DNA from: Pseudoxanthomonas kaohsiungensis
Lineage (GTDB): Bacteria; Pseudomonadota; Gammaproteobacteria; Xanthomonadales; Xanthomonadaceae
Assembly: GCF_010211765.1 (NCBI RefSeq)
Contig: NZ_PDWO01000013.1
Coordinates: forward strand, 1 to 64,000
Direction: 5' to 3'
Length of the DNA: 64,000 nucleotides
The notes below the pieces were generated by a model that saw only the letters and a list, made by a program, of their open reading frames with translations, did not search any database and was not told where the DNA came from. Positions 1-12,386 of the stretch are shown here, in pieces. The translations under genes were made by a program, and so were the position numbers. Each line of letters starts with the position of its first letter. Within the stretch, counting starts at the first letter, position 1.

Positions 1-1
1 C

Positions 2-1555
<1,554 letters not shown>

Positions 1556-1715
1556 GCGGCGGCACGCTTCTTGCACCGGACCGGCGGTCCCTGCCGCCGG
1601 CGACGGTCGCCCGCAGCGCGTGCCGCGCCCACACCCGGCCAGGGGATGGCCGACACTTCCCAATCCACCGCTTCTCCGGACGTCGCCCCGACATCCGCCG
1701 CCAGGAACGTTCCCG

Positions 1716-1904
1716 ATGCCGATCGCCGACACCAACCAGGCCGCCGCGCTGACCTTCGACGCGGCAGTGAACCGCGCGCTCGCGCGACGCCTGTCCGATA
1801 CGCCCTATCCGCACAACGGCGCGCACGCGGCCTCCCCCGCGCCTTTGCGTGGCGACGGCGACGCTGACGCCGCCGCCGCACCGGCCACCCCGCCGGCCGA
1901 GTAA
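1716..1904 (+). CDS. possible small protein between leuA and leuB
   Basis: A 62-codon frame beginning [14 protein letters not shown] and ending in an Ala/Pro-rich tail. I do not recognise it. Support is only compositional: most codons end in G or C, first positions are purine-rich, and CAGGAA lies just upstream of the ATG as a weak ribosome site. It sits in the 410-bp leuA-leuB gap, which otherwise holds nothing I can name. It could be chance open frame in 72% GC DNA. Confidence 0.3.
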   Translation: MPIADTNQAAALTFDAAVNRALARRLSDTPYPHNGAHAASPAPLRGDGDADAAAAPATPPAE

Positions 1905-1965
1905 CCGGCGCTCCGCCGCGCGTCCGCGCCGGCCGCCTTCCCTACCCACGCATCCACGAGGCCCC

Positions 1966-3024
1966 ATGCACGCCAACATCGTCGTCCTGCCCGGTGACGG
2001 CATCGGTCCGGAAATCATCGCGGCCACCCTGCCCGTGCTCGAAGCCGTCGCCGCGCGCCACGGCCACACCTTCGAGTTCGAAGAGCACGACATCGGCGGC
2101 ATCGCGATCGACCGCCACGGCGTGCCGCTGCCGGATACGACGCTCGAAGCCGCGCGCAAGGCAGACGCCATCCTGCTGGGCGCGGTCGGCGGCCCGAAAT
2201 GGTCCGATCCCAATGCCAAGGTGCGCCCGGAACAGGGCCTGCTGGCGATCCGCAAGGGCCTGGGCCTGTTCGCCAACCTGCGCCCGACCAAGCCACATCC
2301 GGCCGCGCTGGGCGCCTCGCCGATCAAGCCGCACCTGCTCGAAGGCGTGGACATCCTGGTCGTGCGCGAACTCACCGGCGGCATCTACTTCGGCGACAAG
2401 ACCCGCAGCGCCACCGACGCCACCGACCTGTGCCGCTACACCGTGGCCGAGATCGAGCGCGTGGTGCGCAGCGCCGGCCGGCTCGCCCGCCAGCGGCGCG
2501 GCCACCTCACCTCGGTGGACAAGGCCAACGTGCTGGAGACCTCGCGGCTGTGGCGCGACGTGACCAGCCGGGTGATGCGCGAGGAGTTTCCCGACGTGGC
2601 GGTCGAGCACCAGCTGGTCGACTCGATGGCCATGCACCTGCTGTCCAAGCCGCGCGCCTACGACGTGATCGTGACCGAGAACATGTTCGGCGACATCCTC
2701 ACCGATGAGGCCTCGATGCTGGCCGGCTCGCTGGGCCTGCTGGCCTCGGCGTCGCTGGGCGACGGCAAGGTCGGCATCTACGAGCCGATCCACGGCTCGG
2801 CGCCGGACATCGCCGGCAAGGGCATCGCCAATCCCTACGCGACCATCCTCAGCGCCGCGTTGCTGCTGCGCCACTCGCTGGGGCTGGAGGCCGAAGCCGC
2901 ATCGATCGAAGCGGCGGTATCGGCCGCGCTGGATGCCAAAGTATTTACCGCTGATCTGGCGCCCGCCGGGCAAGCAGTCAACACCACACAGGCCGCCCAG
3001 GCGGTGATCGAACGGCTGGCGTGA
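1966..3024 (+). CDS. leuB: 3-isopropylmalate dehydrogenase
   Basis: NAD-dependent oxidative decarboxylation of 3-isopropylmalate to 2-oxoisocaproate in leucine synthesis. The 352-residue product has the family signatures [10 protein letters not shown] at residues 7-16, [22 protein letters not shown] and [14 protein letters not shown]. The frame stays open upstream to nt 1849, but the family N-terminus ([12 protein letters not shown]) starts at the ATG chosen here, and the upstream extension is Arg/Pro-rich without similarity. It follows leuA on the same strand and probably belongs to the same transcription unit. Confidence 0.96.
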   Translation: MHANIVVLPGDGIGPEIIAATLPVLEAVAARHGHTFEFEEHDIGGIAIDRHGVPLPDTTLEAARKADAILLGAVGGPKWSDPNAKVRPEQGLLAIRKGLGLFANLRPTKPHPAALGASPIKPHLLEGVDILVVRELTGGIYFGDKTRSATDATDLCRYTVAEIERVVRSAGRLARQRRGHLTSVDKANVLETSRLWRDVTSRVMREEFPDVAVEHQLVDSMAMHLLSKPRAYDVIVTENMFGDILTDEASMLAGSLGLLASASLGDGKVGIYEPIHGSAPDIAGKGIANPYATILSAALLLRHSLGLEAEAASIEAAVSAALDAKVFTADLAPAGQAVNTTQAAQAVIERLA

Positions 3025-3108
3025 GCGGAAACATTTCCTCTGCGGGATTTCCTGGCACTACCGCGGAAGTCGGCACGCGAGGAGATCCGTGATTCAGGGA
3101 GGATCGTC

Positions 3109-4449
<1,341 letters not shown>

Positions 4450-4475
4450 TCATCCGCCTGGCTGTGGGGACATGC

Positions 4476-4503
4476 GAAGACGCCGCCCGCGGGCGGCGTC
4501 TTC
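4476..4503. terminator. bidirectional intrinsic terminator between gdhA and leuD
   Basis: A perfect 28-bp self-complementary sequence (core GACGCCGCCC/GGGCGGCGTC) sits between the convergent gdhA and leuD stops. It is flanked by A-rich sequence on the left and GTTTCC on the right. Perfect symmetry and position support termination from both sides. Confidence 0.75.
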
Positions 4504-4514
4504 GTTTCCAGGCC

Positions 4515-5162
4515 TCAGCGACCGGACTGGAACAACCAGGGCTGCGCGGCGCGGTGCCGGGTCTCGAACGCGGCGATCGAATCGCGTTCCTGCAGGGTCA
4601 GGCCGATGTCGTCCAGGCCGTGCAACAGGCAGTGCTTGCGGAAGGCGTCGATCTCGAAGGAGTACTGCACGCCATCGGGCCGGGTCACGGTCTGCGAGGC
4701 CAGGTCGACGGTCAGTTCGTAACCCTCGGTCGCCTCGCATTGGGCGAACAGCGCATCGACTTCCTCGTCCTTCAGCACGATCGGCAGCAGGCCGTTCTTG
4801 AAGCTGTTGTTGAAGAAGATGTCGGCGAAGCTCGGCGCGATGATCGCGCGGAAGCCGTATTCGTCCAGCGCCCACGGCGCATGCTCGCGCGAGGAACCGC
4901 AGCCGAAGTTCTCGCGCGCCAGCAGCACGCTGGCACCACGGTAGCGCGGGAAATTCAGCACGAAGTCGCGGTTGATCGGCCGGTTCGAACTGTCCTGGCC
5001 GGGCTGGCCGACGTCGAGGTAGCGCCACTCGTCGAACAGGTTCGGGCCGAAACCCGAACGCTTGATCGACTTCAGGAACTGCTTGGGGATGATCTGGTCG
5101 GTGTCGACGTTGGCGCGGTCCAGCGGCGCGACCAGGCCGGCATGGGTGGTGAAGGCTTTCAT
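4515..5162 (-). CDS. leuD: 3-isopropylmalate dehydratase, small subunit
   Basis: With LeuC it isomerises 2-isopropylmalate to 3-isopropylmalate. The 215-residue length is usual. Family motifs are [14 protein letters not shown] near the N-terminus, the [15 protein letters not shown] substrate-recognition loop, and [18 protein letters not shown]. The start ATG lies 13 bp after the leuC stop on the same strand, so leuC and leuD form one operon reading away from the divergent LysR gene. Confidence 0.96.
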   Translation of the reverse strand: MKAFTTHAGLVAPLDRANVDTDQIIPKQFLKSIKRSGFGPNLFDEWRYLDVGQPGQDSSNRPINRDFVLNFPRYRGASVLLARENFGCGSSREHAPWALDEYGFRAIIAPSFADIFFNNSFKNGLLPIVLKDEEVDALFAQCEATEGYELTVDLASQTVTRPDGVQYSFEIDAFRKHCLLHGLDDIGLTLQERDSIAAFETRHRAAQPWLFQSGR

Positions 5163-5175
5163 CTCGACGGTCTCC

Positions 5176-6603
5176 TCAAGTGCCCATCAGCTCGCGCACG
5201 TCCACGAAGCGGCCGGCCACCGCGGCGGCCGCGGCCATCGCCGGGCTGACCAGGTGGGTGCGCCCGCCGGCGCCCTGGCGGCCTTCGAAGTTGCGGTTGG
5301 AAGTCGAGGCGCAATGCTCGCCATTGCCCAGCTTGTCCGGGTTCATCGCCAGGCACATCGAACAGCCCGGCTCGCGCCACTCGAAGCCCGCATCGAGGAA
5401 CACCTTGTCCAGGCCCTCGGCCTCGGCCTGGGCCTTGACCAGCCCCGAACCGGGCACGACCAGCGCCTGCTTCACGCTCGCGGCGACCTTGCGTCCCCTG
5501 GCCACCGCCGCCGCGGCGCGCAGGTCCTCGATCCGCGAGTTGGTGCAGGAACCAATGAACACCCGGTCCAGCCGGATCGTGGTGATCGGCTGGTTGGGCT
5601 GCAGGCCCATGTACTTGAGCGCGCGCATGATCGAGTCCTTCCTGACCGGATCGGTTTCGCGCTCGGGATCGGGCACGTTCTGGTCCACCGCCAGCACCAT
5701 CTCCGGCGAGGTGCCCCAGCTGACCTGCGGGCGGATGTCCTCGGCGCGGAGTTCGACCACGGTGTCGAAATGCGCGTCGGGATCGGACACCAGCGTGCGC
5801 CACAGCGCGACCGCGCTGTCCCAATCGGCGCCCATGGGCGCGAACGGGCGGCCCTTCACGTAGTCGATGGTCTTGTCGTCGACGGCGACCATGCCGACCC
5901 GTGCGCCGGCCTCGATGGCCATGTTGCAGATCGTCATCCGGCCCTCGACCGACAGGTCGCGGATCGCGCTGCCGGCGAACTCCAGCGCATGGCCGTTGCC
6001 GCCGGCGGTCCCGATCCTGCCGATCACCGCCAGGACGATGTCCTTGGCGGTGATGCCCGGGCCCAGCGTGCCTTCGACCCGGACCTGCATGTTCTTCATC
6101 TTCTTGGCGACCAGGCACTGGGTGGCCAGCACGTGCTCGACCTCGGAGGTGCCGATGCCGTGCGCCAGCGCGCCGAACGCGCCGTGCGTGGAGGTGTGCG
6201 AATCGCCGCAGACCACGGTCATGCCCGGCAGGGTCGCGCCCTGTTCCGGGCCGACCACGTGGACGATGCCCTGGCGCACGTCGTCCATCTTGAACTCGAG
6301 GATGCCGAAGTCGTCGCAGTTCTCGTCCAGGGTCTGCACCTGCAGGCGCGAGACCTCGTCGACGATCGCCTGCAGGCCGCCGGCGCGCTCGGTGCGCGTG
6401 GTCGGCACGTTGTGGTCGGGCGTGGCGATGTTGGCGTCGACCCGCCACGGCCTGCGCCCGGCCAGGCGCAGGCCCTCGAACGCCTGCGGCGAAGTCACCT
6501 CGTGGAGGATGTGGCGGTCGATGTAGATCAGCGAGGAACCGTCGTCGCGACGGGTCACCTCGTGCATCTCCCACAGCTTGTCGTACAGGGTCTTGCCGGC
6601 CAT
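5176..6603 (-). CDS. leuC: 3-isopropylmalate dehydratase, large subunit
   Basis: Aconitase-family [4Fe-4S] hydro-lyase. The 475 residues beginning [16 protein letters not shown] match the usual LeuC length. Cluster ligands are visible in [10 protein letters not shown] and in the GCSMC motif near the C-terminus, and [13 protein letters not shown] is conserved. An in-frame ATG 37 codons upstream (nt 6714) would add an Arg/Pro-rich tail with no family similarity, so it is rejected. First gene of leuCD, divergent from the LysR gene at 6756. Confidence 0.95.
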   Translation of the reverse strand: MAGKTLYDKLWEMHEVTRRDDGSSLIYIDRHILHEVTSPQAFEGLRLAGRRPWRVDANIATPDHNVPTTRTERAGGLQAIVDEVSRLQVQTLDENCDDFGILEFKMDDVRQGIVHVVGPEQGATLPGMTVVCGDSHTSTHGAFGALAHGIGTSEVEHVLATQCLVAKKMKNMQVRVEGTLGPGITAKDIVLAVIGRIGTAGGNGHALEFAGSAIRDLSVEGRMTICNMAIEAGARVGMVAVDDKTIDYVKGRPFAPMGADWDSAVALWRTLVSDPDAHFDTVVELRAEDIRPQVSWGTSPEMVLAVDQNVPDPERETDPVRKDSIMRALKYMGLQPNQPITTIRLDRVFIGSCTNSRIEDLRAAAAVARGRKVAASVKQALVVPGSGLVKAQAEAEGLDKVFLDAGFEWREPGCSMCLAMNPDKLGNGEHCASTSNRNFEGRQGAGGRTHLVSPAMAAAAAVAGRFVDVRELMGT

Positions 6604-6698
6604 GCGCTGCCTCGGATCGTCTGGCGGTGGCAGGCGGCCACGAGGGCGCCGGGCCACCGGCTGGAAGGCCATCCTGCCCCCTTGCCATCGATAACTCA

Positions 6699-6719
6699 AA
6701 TGGATATTTTTCATCCATT
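6699..6719. promoter_or_regulatory. candidate LysR-type operator between leuC and lysR
   Basis: A perfect inverted repeat, AATGGAT-N7-ATCCATT, lies in the 152-bp gap between divergent leuC and the LysR gene, inside an AT-rich patch unusual for this region. It fits the T-N11-A style of LysR-type sites. Binding by the neighbouring regulator is inferred from position. Confidence 0.55.
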
Positions 6720-6755
6720 GGATTCCAACAGGGAATCGGTTGATCGGGAGCCGGG

Positions 6756-7631
6756 ATGGACTGGGCCAGCCTTTCCGCGTTCGTCGCCGTGGCCGACCAT
6801 GGCGGGTTCTCGGCCGCCGCCGGCCAGCTGCACCTGACCCAGCCGGCGATCAGCAAGCGCATCGCCTTGCTGGAGGCGTCGCTGCAGGCACGCCTGTTCG
6901 ACCGGCTCGGCCGCCAGGTGGTCCTCACCGAGGCCGGGCGTCTGCTGTTGCCGCGCGCCCGGCAGATGCTGGCCGAAGCCGAGGCGGCGCGCCGCGCGCT
7001 GCAGGACCTGGGCCAGGACATCGGCGGACGGCTGAGCGTGGCCACCAGCCACCACATCGGCCTGCACCGGCTGCCGGCACCGCTGCGACGCTTCACCGCG
7101 CTGCACCCGCGCGCGGCGCTGGACATCCGTTTCATGGATTCGGAGCAGGCCTACGCGCAGGTGCTGCACGGCGAGGTCGAGCTGGCGGTGACCACGCTCG
7201 GACCCACCGAAGCACCGCTGCACGCGACCATGGTCTGGGACGACCCCCTGCACTTCGCCGTGGCGCCCGATCATCCGCTGGCGCGATTGCCGAAGGCGAC
7301 CCTGGCCGACATCGCCGCGCACCCGGCAGTGTTGCCGGACCCGGGCACGTTCACCCATCGCATCGTCGCCGACGTCTTCGCCCGCCGTGGCCTGTCGTTG
7401 CAACTGCGGATGACCACCAACTACATGGAGACGATCAAGATGATGGTCTCCGTGGGCCTGGCCTGGAGCGCGCTGCCGCAGACGATGGTCGACGCGCAGG
7501 TGCAGGTGCTGCCGGTGGCCGGGGTGCAACTGTCGCGCCGGCTCGGCTACGTCGTCCACGGCGGCCGCACGCTGTCGCGTGCGGCGCAGGCGTTCATCGG
7601 GCTGCTGCAGGTGGAGGCTTCGTCGTCCTGA
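6756..7631 (+). CDS. LysR-family transcriptional regulator divergent from leuCD
   Basis: 291 residues, the usual LysR length. The N-terminal winged helix-turn-helix (residues 1-65) is clear: [19 protein letters not shown], then [16 protein letters not shown]. The rest is the two-lobed effector-binding domain. GGGAGCCGGG lies just before the ATG. LysR genes often regulate the gene they diverge from, so control of leuCD (perhaps with a leucine-pathway intermediate as ligand) is the likely role, with the inverted repeat at 6699-6719 as operator. Ligand and target are inference. Confidence 0.85.
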   Translation: MDWASLSAFVAVADHGGFSAAAGQLHLTQPAISKRIALLEASLQARLFDRLGRQVVLTEAGRLLLPRARQMLAEAEAARRALQDLGQDIGGRLSVATSHHIGLHRLPAPLRRFTALHPRAALDIRFMDSEQAYAQVLHGEVELAVTTLGPTEAPLHATMVWDDPLHFAVAPDHPLARLPKATLADIAAHPAVLPDPGTFTHRIVADVFARRGLSLQLRMTTNYMETIKMMVSVGLAWSALPQTMVDAQVQVLPVAGVQLSRRLGYVVHGGRTLSRAAQAFIGLLQVEASSS

Positions 7632-7674
7632 TTTTCGGGATGTCCGGGCAAAAGGGCGGCGAGGTTGGCTGGGG

Positions 7675-7770
7675 GTCTGCCGTGATGCCTCCTGACCTCC
7701 ATGTCCCCCGGTGCCGACCGCCGGTCGGCACCTCCTCCTTTACTTCCGGTCAGGAGGCATCACGGCAGAC
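7675..7770 (+). repeat. structured palindromic element, copy 1
   Basis: A 23-bp perfect outer stem (7675-7697 with 7748-7770) encloses a second perfect hairpin, GTGCCGACC-GCC-GGTCGGCAC (about 7711-7731). The single-stranded joints read ATGTCCCCCGG before and CCTCCTCCTTTACTTCC after the inner hairpin. The second copy faces the opposite way and keeps these joints while changing the stems. It looks like a dispersed extragenic element of unknown function. Confidence 0.7.
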
Positions 7771-7862
7771 CTTCCCAACGTGGCTTGCGCCCTGCTCGCA
7801 AAGCGCCGACAACGGATGCGGCAATCGTGGTCAGTCGCTGGGAAACCGCCAGCCGCCTCCAA

Positions 7863-7964
7863 GCACTCCGGTGCGATGCCTGTCGACGGGAGGTAAAGGA
7901 GGAGGCAGCGGCCGCAGGCCGATGCCGGGGGACACGAGCGGCGGCAGGCATCGCATCGGAGTGC
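7863..7964 (-). repeat. structured palindromic element, copy 2 (opposite orientation)
   Basis: Outer arms 7863-7882 and 7945-7964 pair at 19 of 20 positions. An inner hairpin GGCAGCGGCC-GCA-GGCCGATGCC occupies 7904-7926. On the minus strand the joints read GTGTCCCCCGG and TCCTCCTTTACCTCC, nearly identical to copy 1, while the stem sequences differ. Same architecture as copy 1 in inverted orientation. Confidence 0.68.
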
Positions 7965-8011
7965 CGCCGCCACCTCCCCGGGCTTCGCTTTCGCTGGCCT
8001 TTCGGCTCCAG

Positions 8012-11000
8012 TCAGCCCGCCGCTTCCTCCGGCTTCACCCGGAACCATGCCGCGTACAGCGCCGGCAGGAACAGCAACGTCAGCGCGGTGGCCACGATCA
8101 GGCCGCCCATGATCGCCACTGCCATCGAACCGTAGAACGCACTGCGCGACAGCGGGATCATCGCCAGCACCGCGGTGAGCGCGGTCAGCACGATCGGCCG
8201 GAACCGGCGCACGGTCGCGTCGACGATGGCGTGCCAGCGGTCGTGGCCGGCGGCGATGTCCTGCTCGATCTGGTCGACCAGGATCACCGAGTTGCGCATC
8301 ACCATGCCGGCCAGCGCGATCGTGCCGAGCATGGCCACGAAGCCGAACGGCATGCGGAAGATCAGCAGGAACCAGGTCGCGCCGATCAGCCCCAGCGGCG
8401 CGGTGACCAGCACCATCACCGTGCGCGAGAAGCTGCGCAGCTGCAGCATCAGCAGCGTGGTGACCACGATCAGGAACAGCGGCATGCCGGCGGCGATCGA
8501 GTTCTGGCCGCGCGCCGAGTCCTCGACCGAGCCGCCGACCTGCAGCAGGTAGCCCTGCGGCAACCCGGCGCGGATCCCGTCCAGGGTCGGGTCGATCTGC
8601 GCGGTCACCGCCGCCGGCAGCAGCTCGTCGCTGAGGTCGGCGCGCACGGTGATGGTAGGCAGGCGGTCGCGGTGCCAGATGATGCCGTCCTCGAACACCT
8701 GGTGCAGGCGTGCCACCTGCGACAGCGGCACGCTGCCGCCATCGCCGGTCGGCACCGCCAGGCTGCCGAGCAGCTCGAGCTGGTCGCGGTCGCCGGCACC
8801 GCCGCGCAGCATGATCCCGACCAGCTCGTTGCCCTCGCGGTAGGTGCTGGCGGTGTAGCCGGACAGCTGCGCGCTCAGGAACTGCGCCAGTTGCGCGCTG
8901 CTGATGCCCAGCGCGCGGGCGCGGTCCTGGTCGACCTCCATCCGCACCACCTTGCTCGGCTCGTCCCAGTCGAGGTTGACGTTGGTGGTATGCGGGTTGG
9001 CGCGCACCTTCTCCGCCACCTGGCGCGCGATCGCGCGGACCTGTTCGACGTGTTCGCCCGACACGCGGAACTGCACCGGGTAGCCGACCGGCGGGCCGTT
9101 CTCCAGCCGGGTCACGCGCATCTGCAGTTCGGGGAACTGCGGCACCACGTCCTTGAGCAGCCAGTTGCGCAGTTCCTCGCGGGCACGGGTGTCCTCGGCG
9201 AGCACCACGAACTGGGCGAAGTTGGTCGCCGGCAGCTGCTGGTCCAGCGGCAGGTAGAAGCGCGGCGAACCCGTGCCCACGTAGGCCACGTAGTTGCGGA
9301 TGTCGGCGCGCTCCTCCAGCAGCGTCTCCAGCTTCTTCGCCTGCGCCTCGGTGGCGCGCAACGACACGCCCTCGGCCAGTTCCAGGTCGACCATCAGTTC
9401 AGGACGGGTCGAATCGGGGAAGAACTGCTGCGGCACGAAACGGAACAGCACCAGCGACAGCACGAACAGGCCGATCGTCGCGCCGATCACGAGCCAGCGC
9501 CGGCGCAGGCAGGCATCGAGCAGGCGCCGGAAGCGCTGGTAGAACGGGCGCTGGTAGGGGTCGTGGTGGTGCGCGTCCAGCGGCGCCGGCGCCAGGGCGA
9601 AGGCGAACTGCGGCCAGCGGTCGGCCAGCCGTTCGCGGAACGCACGGCGGCGCGCGGCCAGGCTGCCGGGTTTCGGCGGCTGCGGATGGGCCAGGTCCGG
9701 CAGCATCCTGTCGCCCAGCCACGGGATGAACAGCACCGCGGCGATCCACGACACCAGCAGGGCGATCGTCACCACCTGGAACAGCGAACGGGTGTATTCG
9801 CCGGTGCTCGAGGCGGCCGTGGCGATCGGCAGGAAGCCGGCGGCGGTGATCAGCGTGCCGGTCAGCATCGGGAAGGCGGTCGACTCCCAGGCGAAGCTGG
9901 CCGCGCGCAGGCGGTCGAAGCCCTGCTCCATCTTGATGGCCATCATCTCCACGGCGATGATCGCGTCGTCCACCAGCAGGCCGAGCGCCAGCACCAGGGC
10001 ACCGAGCGAGATCTTGTGCAGGCCGATGCCGAAGTAGTGCATCACCGCGAAGGTCATCGCCAGCACCAGCGGGATCGACACGGCCACCACCAGGCCGGTG
10101 CGGAAACCGAGCGAGAAGAAGCTGACCAGCAGCACGATGGTCACCGCCTCGGCCAGCACGCGCACGAACTCGCCGACCGAATCGCGCACCGCCTCGGGCT
10201 GGTCGGAGACCTTGCGCAGCTCCATGCCGGCGGGCAGGGTTTCCTGCAGATCGGCGAAACGCGCCTCCAGCTCATCGCCCAGGCGCAGGATGTGGCCGCC
10301 GTCCTTCATCGCCACCGAGATGCCGATCGCATCCTGGCCCATGAAGCGCATCCGCGGCGCGGCCGGATCGGAGAAGCCGCGGTGCACCCGCGCCACGTCC
10401 TCCAGGCGGATGGTGCGGCCGCCGGCGCGGATCGGGAACGCCCGGATTTCCTCGACGCTGCGGAACGGGCCGTCCACGCGCAGCTGCACCCGTTCGCCGG
10501 CGGTCTCGAAGAAGCCGGCCGGCACGACCGCGTTCTGGCCTTCGAGCGCCTGCTGCACCACCTGCAGCGGGATGCCCAGGGTGGCCAGCTTGGTGTTGTC
10601 GATCTCGATCCAGACCTTCTCGTCCTGCAGGCCGACCAGCTCGACCTTGCCCACGTCGGCCACCCGCTGCAGGTCCAGCTGGATGCGGTCGGCGTAGTCC
10701 TTGAGGATCGCGTAGTCGAAACCCGGCCCCGTCAGCGCGTAGATGTTGCCGAAGGTGTCGCCGAACTCGTCGTTGAAGAACGGACCGACCACGCCCTCGG
10801 GCAGGGTCGGACGGATGTCCCCGACCTTCTTGCGCACCTGGTACCACAGGTCGGGCACGTCCTTGGAAGGCATCGAGTCGCGCGCCATGAAGATCACCTG
10901 CGACTCGCCGGGCCGCGAGTACGAGCGAACGAACTCGTACTTGCCGGTGTTCATCACCGCTTTCTCGACCCGCTCGGTGACCTGCTTCGACACCTCCTCG

Positions 11001-11176
11001 GCGGTGGCGCCCGGCCACAACGTGCGCACCACCATCGCCTTGAAGGTGAACGGGGGATCCTCGCTCTGCCCCAGCCGCAGGTACGACCAGCTGCCGATGA
11101 TCGCCAGCGCGACCATGAAGTACAGCACCAGGCCGCGGTTGTGCAGCGCCCACTCGGAAACGTTGAAGCGGCGCAT
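8012..11176 (-). CDS. RND-family efflux pump permease
   Basis: Inner-membrane proton-driven pump of the AcrB/resistance-nodulation-division superfamily, 1054 residues (usual about 1030-1060). The architecture is two repeats of a membrane-helix block plus a large periplasmic loop. LALGLLVDDAIIAVEMM in the fourth helix carries the paired aspartates that relay protons. The N-terminus WALHNRGLVLYFMVALAIIGSWSYL is the first helix. Its start lies 3 bp after the adaptor's stop, so the two are translationally tight. No outer-membrane factor is in this operon; the TolC-family protein at 13934 could serve. Substrate cannot be read from the sequence. Confidence 0.92.
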   Translation of the reverse strand: MRRFNVSEWALHNRGLVLYFMVALAIIGSWSYLRLGQSEDPPFTFKAMVVRTLWPGATAEEVSKQVTERVEKAVMNTGKYEFVRSYSRPGESQVIFMARDSMPSKDVPDLWYQVRKKVGDIRPTLPEGVVGPFFNDEFGDTFGNIYALTGPGFDYAILKDYADRIQLDLQRVADVGKVELVGLQDEKVWIEIDNTKLATLGIPLQVVQQALEGQNAVVPAGFFETAGERVQLRVDGPFRSVEEIRAFPIRAGGRTIRLEDVARVHRGFSDPAAPRMRFMGQDAIGISVAMKDGGHILRLGDELEARFADLQETLPAGMELRKVSDQPEAVRDSVGEFVRVLAEAVTIVLLVSFFSLGFRTGLVVAVSIPLVLAMTFAVMHYFGIGLHKISLGALVLALGLLVDDAIIAVEMMAIKMEQGFDRLRAASFAWESTAFPMLTGTLITAAGFLPIATAASSTGEYTRSLFQVVTIALLVSWIAAVLFIPWLGDRMLPDLAHPQPPKPGSLAARRRAFRERLADRWPQFAFALAPAPLDAHHHDPYQRPFYQRFRRLLDACLRRRWLVIGATIGLFVLSLVLFRFVPQQFFPDSTRPELMVDLELAEGVSLRATEAQAKKLETLLEERADIRNYVAYVGTGSPRFYLPLDQQLPATNFAQFVVLAEDTRAREELRNWLLKDVVPQFPELQMRVTRLENGPPVGYPVQFRVSGEHVEQVRAIARQVAEKVRANPHTTNVNLDWDEPSKVVRMEVDQDRARALGISSAQLAQFLSAQLSGYTASTYREGNELVGIMLRGGAGDRDQLELLGSLAVPTGDGGSVPLSQVARLHQVFEDGIIWHRDRLPTITVRADLSDELLPAAVTAQIDPTLDGIRAGLPQGYLLQVGGSVEDSARGQNSIAAGMPLFLIVVTTLLMLQLRSFSRTVMVLVTAPLGLIGATWFLLIFRMPFGFVAMLGTIALAGMVMRNSVILVDQIEQDIAAGHDRWHAIVDATVRRFRPIVLTALTAVLAMIPLSRSAFYGSMAVAIMGGLIVATALTLLFLPALYAAWFRVKPEEAAG

Positions 11177-11179
11177 GGC

Positions 11180-12307
11180 TCAGTCCGCCTTCGGCTGCGC
11201 AGCGGCGGCCCCGGCGACCGGACGGTTGTCGCGGTCCACCGGTGCCACCGCCTCGCCCTCGCGCAGCAGGTGGCCGCCGGCGGCCACCACCCAGTCGCCG
11301 GCCTGCAACCCGCCGCTGACCGGCACGCTGTCGCTGCCGAACGTGCCGGCGGTCACCGGGATGCGCAACGCCTTGCCCTGGCGCACCACCCATACCGCCG
11401 CCGCATCGCCTTCCCCGCGCTGCAGCGCCGACAGCGGCACGTGCAGGCTGCCGTCGCCGCCGGCCTGCGCCAGGTAGACGCGCGCGCTCTGGCCGAGTTC
11501 CACCTGGTCCCGGGCGCCCGCATCCAGCGCGACGCGCGCGGCGAAGCTGCGGGTCTGGGCGTCGGCGGCCGGGGCGATCTCGCGGATCGTGCCTGGCAGG
11601 CGCCGGCCCGGTGCGCTCCACAGCTCCACCTGCGCCGCATCGCCGACCTTGAACTGGCGGATGCGATCCTCGGGCAGGTCGATCGCGACCTCGCGGCCAC
11701 CGTCGGCCGCCATCACGAAGATCGTCTGCCCGGCGGCGACGACCTGGCCGGCCTCGGCCTGGCGCGATGCGATCACCCCGGCGTCCGGGGCGCGCAGTTC
11801 GGCGTAGCCGGCCTGGTTGCGGGTCACTTCCCATTGCGCGCGCGCGGCGCGGGCCTGGCCGACGGCGGCCTCGTAGGCGGCCTTCTGCGCGTCGTAGGTG
11901 GAGCGGCTGACCAGTTGCTGGTCGACCAGCCGTGCGTAGCGGTCCAGGTCACCCTTGGCACGCACGAGCCCGGCTTCGGCCGCCGCCAGCTGCGCCTGCG
12001 CGGCTTGCGCCTGCAGCGCCTGGTCGGCCGGGTCCAGTTCGGCCAGCACCTGGCCGCGTTCGACCCGCGCGCCGGCGTCCACCGCCCGCCGCACCAGCTT
12101 GCCGCCGACACGGAACGACAGCGGGCTTTCCTCGCGCGCACGCACCTCGCCGGGAAAGGCCAGGGCCGCGCCGCCGCCGGGCTGGGGCTGGACCACCCAT
12201 ACGGGACGTCGCGCATCGACCGGCGCATGGTCGCTGCCGCAGGCGGACATCAGTGCCACCATCACCGCGAGGGCCGTGCCGCGCAGGGCCTGGAATCCGT
12301 TCTTCAT
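11180..12307 (-). CDS. RND efflux periplasmic adaptor lipoprotein
   Basis: Membrane-fusion protein linking the RND pump to an outer-membrane channel. About 375 residues. The N-terminus is a lipoprotein signal with lipobox LMSAC, so it is probably lipid-anchored in the inner membrane. A split lipoyl/barrel-sandwich region (FPGEVRAREESPLSF, GQVLAELDPADQ) flanks an Ala/Gln-rich alpha-hairpin, followed by a beta-barrel domain. Start chosen at ATG 12307 so that the signal peptide begins MKNGF. In-frame ATG at 12319 is possible. First gene of the pump operon, divergent from a TetR regulator. Confidence 0.9.
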   Translation of the reverse strand: MKNGFQALRGTALAVMVALMSACGSDHAPVDARRPVWVVQPQPGGGAALAFPGEVRAREESPLSFRVGGKLVRRAVDAGARVERGQVLAELDPADQALQAQAAQAQLAAAEAGLVRAKGDLDRYARLVDQQLVSRSTYDAQKAAYEAAVGQARAARAQWEVTRNQAGYAELRAPDAGVIASRQAEAGQVVAAGQTIFVMAADGGREVAIDLPEDRIRQFKVGDAAQVELWSAPGRRLPGTIREIAPAADAQTRSFAARVALDAGARDQVELGQSARVYLAQAGGDGSLHVPLSALQRGEGDAAAVWVVRQGKALRIPVTAGTFGSDSVPVSGGLQAGDWVVAAGGHLLREGEAVAPVDRDNRPVAGAAAAQPKAD

Positions 12308-12325
12308 CACCGCCGCCATCCTGCT

Positions 12326-12339
12326 GTTCAATATTGAAC
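12326..12339. promoter_or_regulatory. candidate TetR operator
   Basis: A perfect 14-bp palindrome, GTTCAATATTGAAC, in the 79-bp gap between the divergent adaptor and TetR genes. It is AT-rich against a GC-rich background. Position and symmetry suit a site through which the adjacent TetR protein represses both directions. Assignment is inferred. Confidence 0.55.
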
Positions 12340-12386
12340 CAACGGGTATGGTATAAATAGAAAACCGAGTAGTCTAGTATTCCCGC

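Larger units (their letters stand above)
7632..8011. other. 380-bp intergenic region holding two opposed structured repeats
   Basis: No gene recognised between the LysR gene and the RND pump, which converge here. The stretch is dominated by two hairpin elements at 7675-7770 and 7863-7964. The 90 bp between them show nothing I can name. Short open frames across it merely read through the palindromes. Confidence 0.7.

Noticed and set aside
5062..6837. Long plus-strand frame opposite leuD/leuC
   Set aside because: Lies over well-conserved leuC and leuD, has no recognisable domains and crosses the divergent promoter.
6740..12337. Very long open frame opposite the RND pump operon (over 1800 codons)
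   Set aside because: It is the antisense shadow of highly GC-biased genes. It is rich in Arg, Gln, His and Gly with no domain pattern, while the minus strand encodes complete RND and adaptor families.
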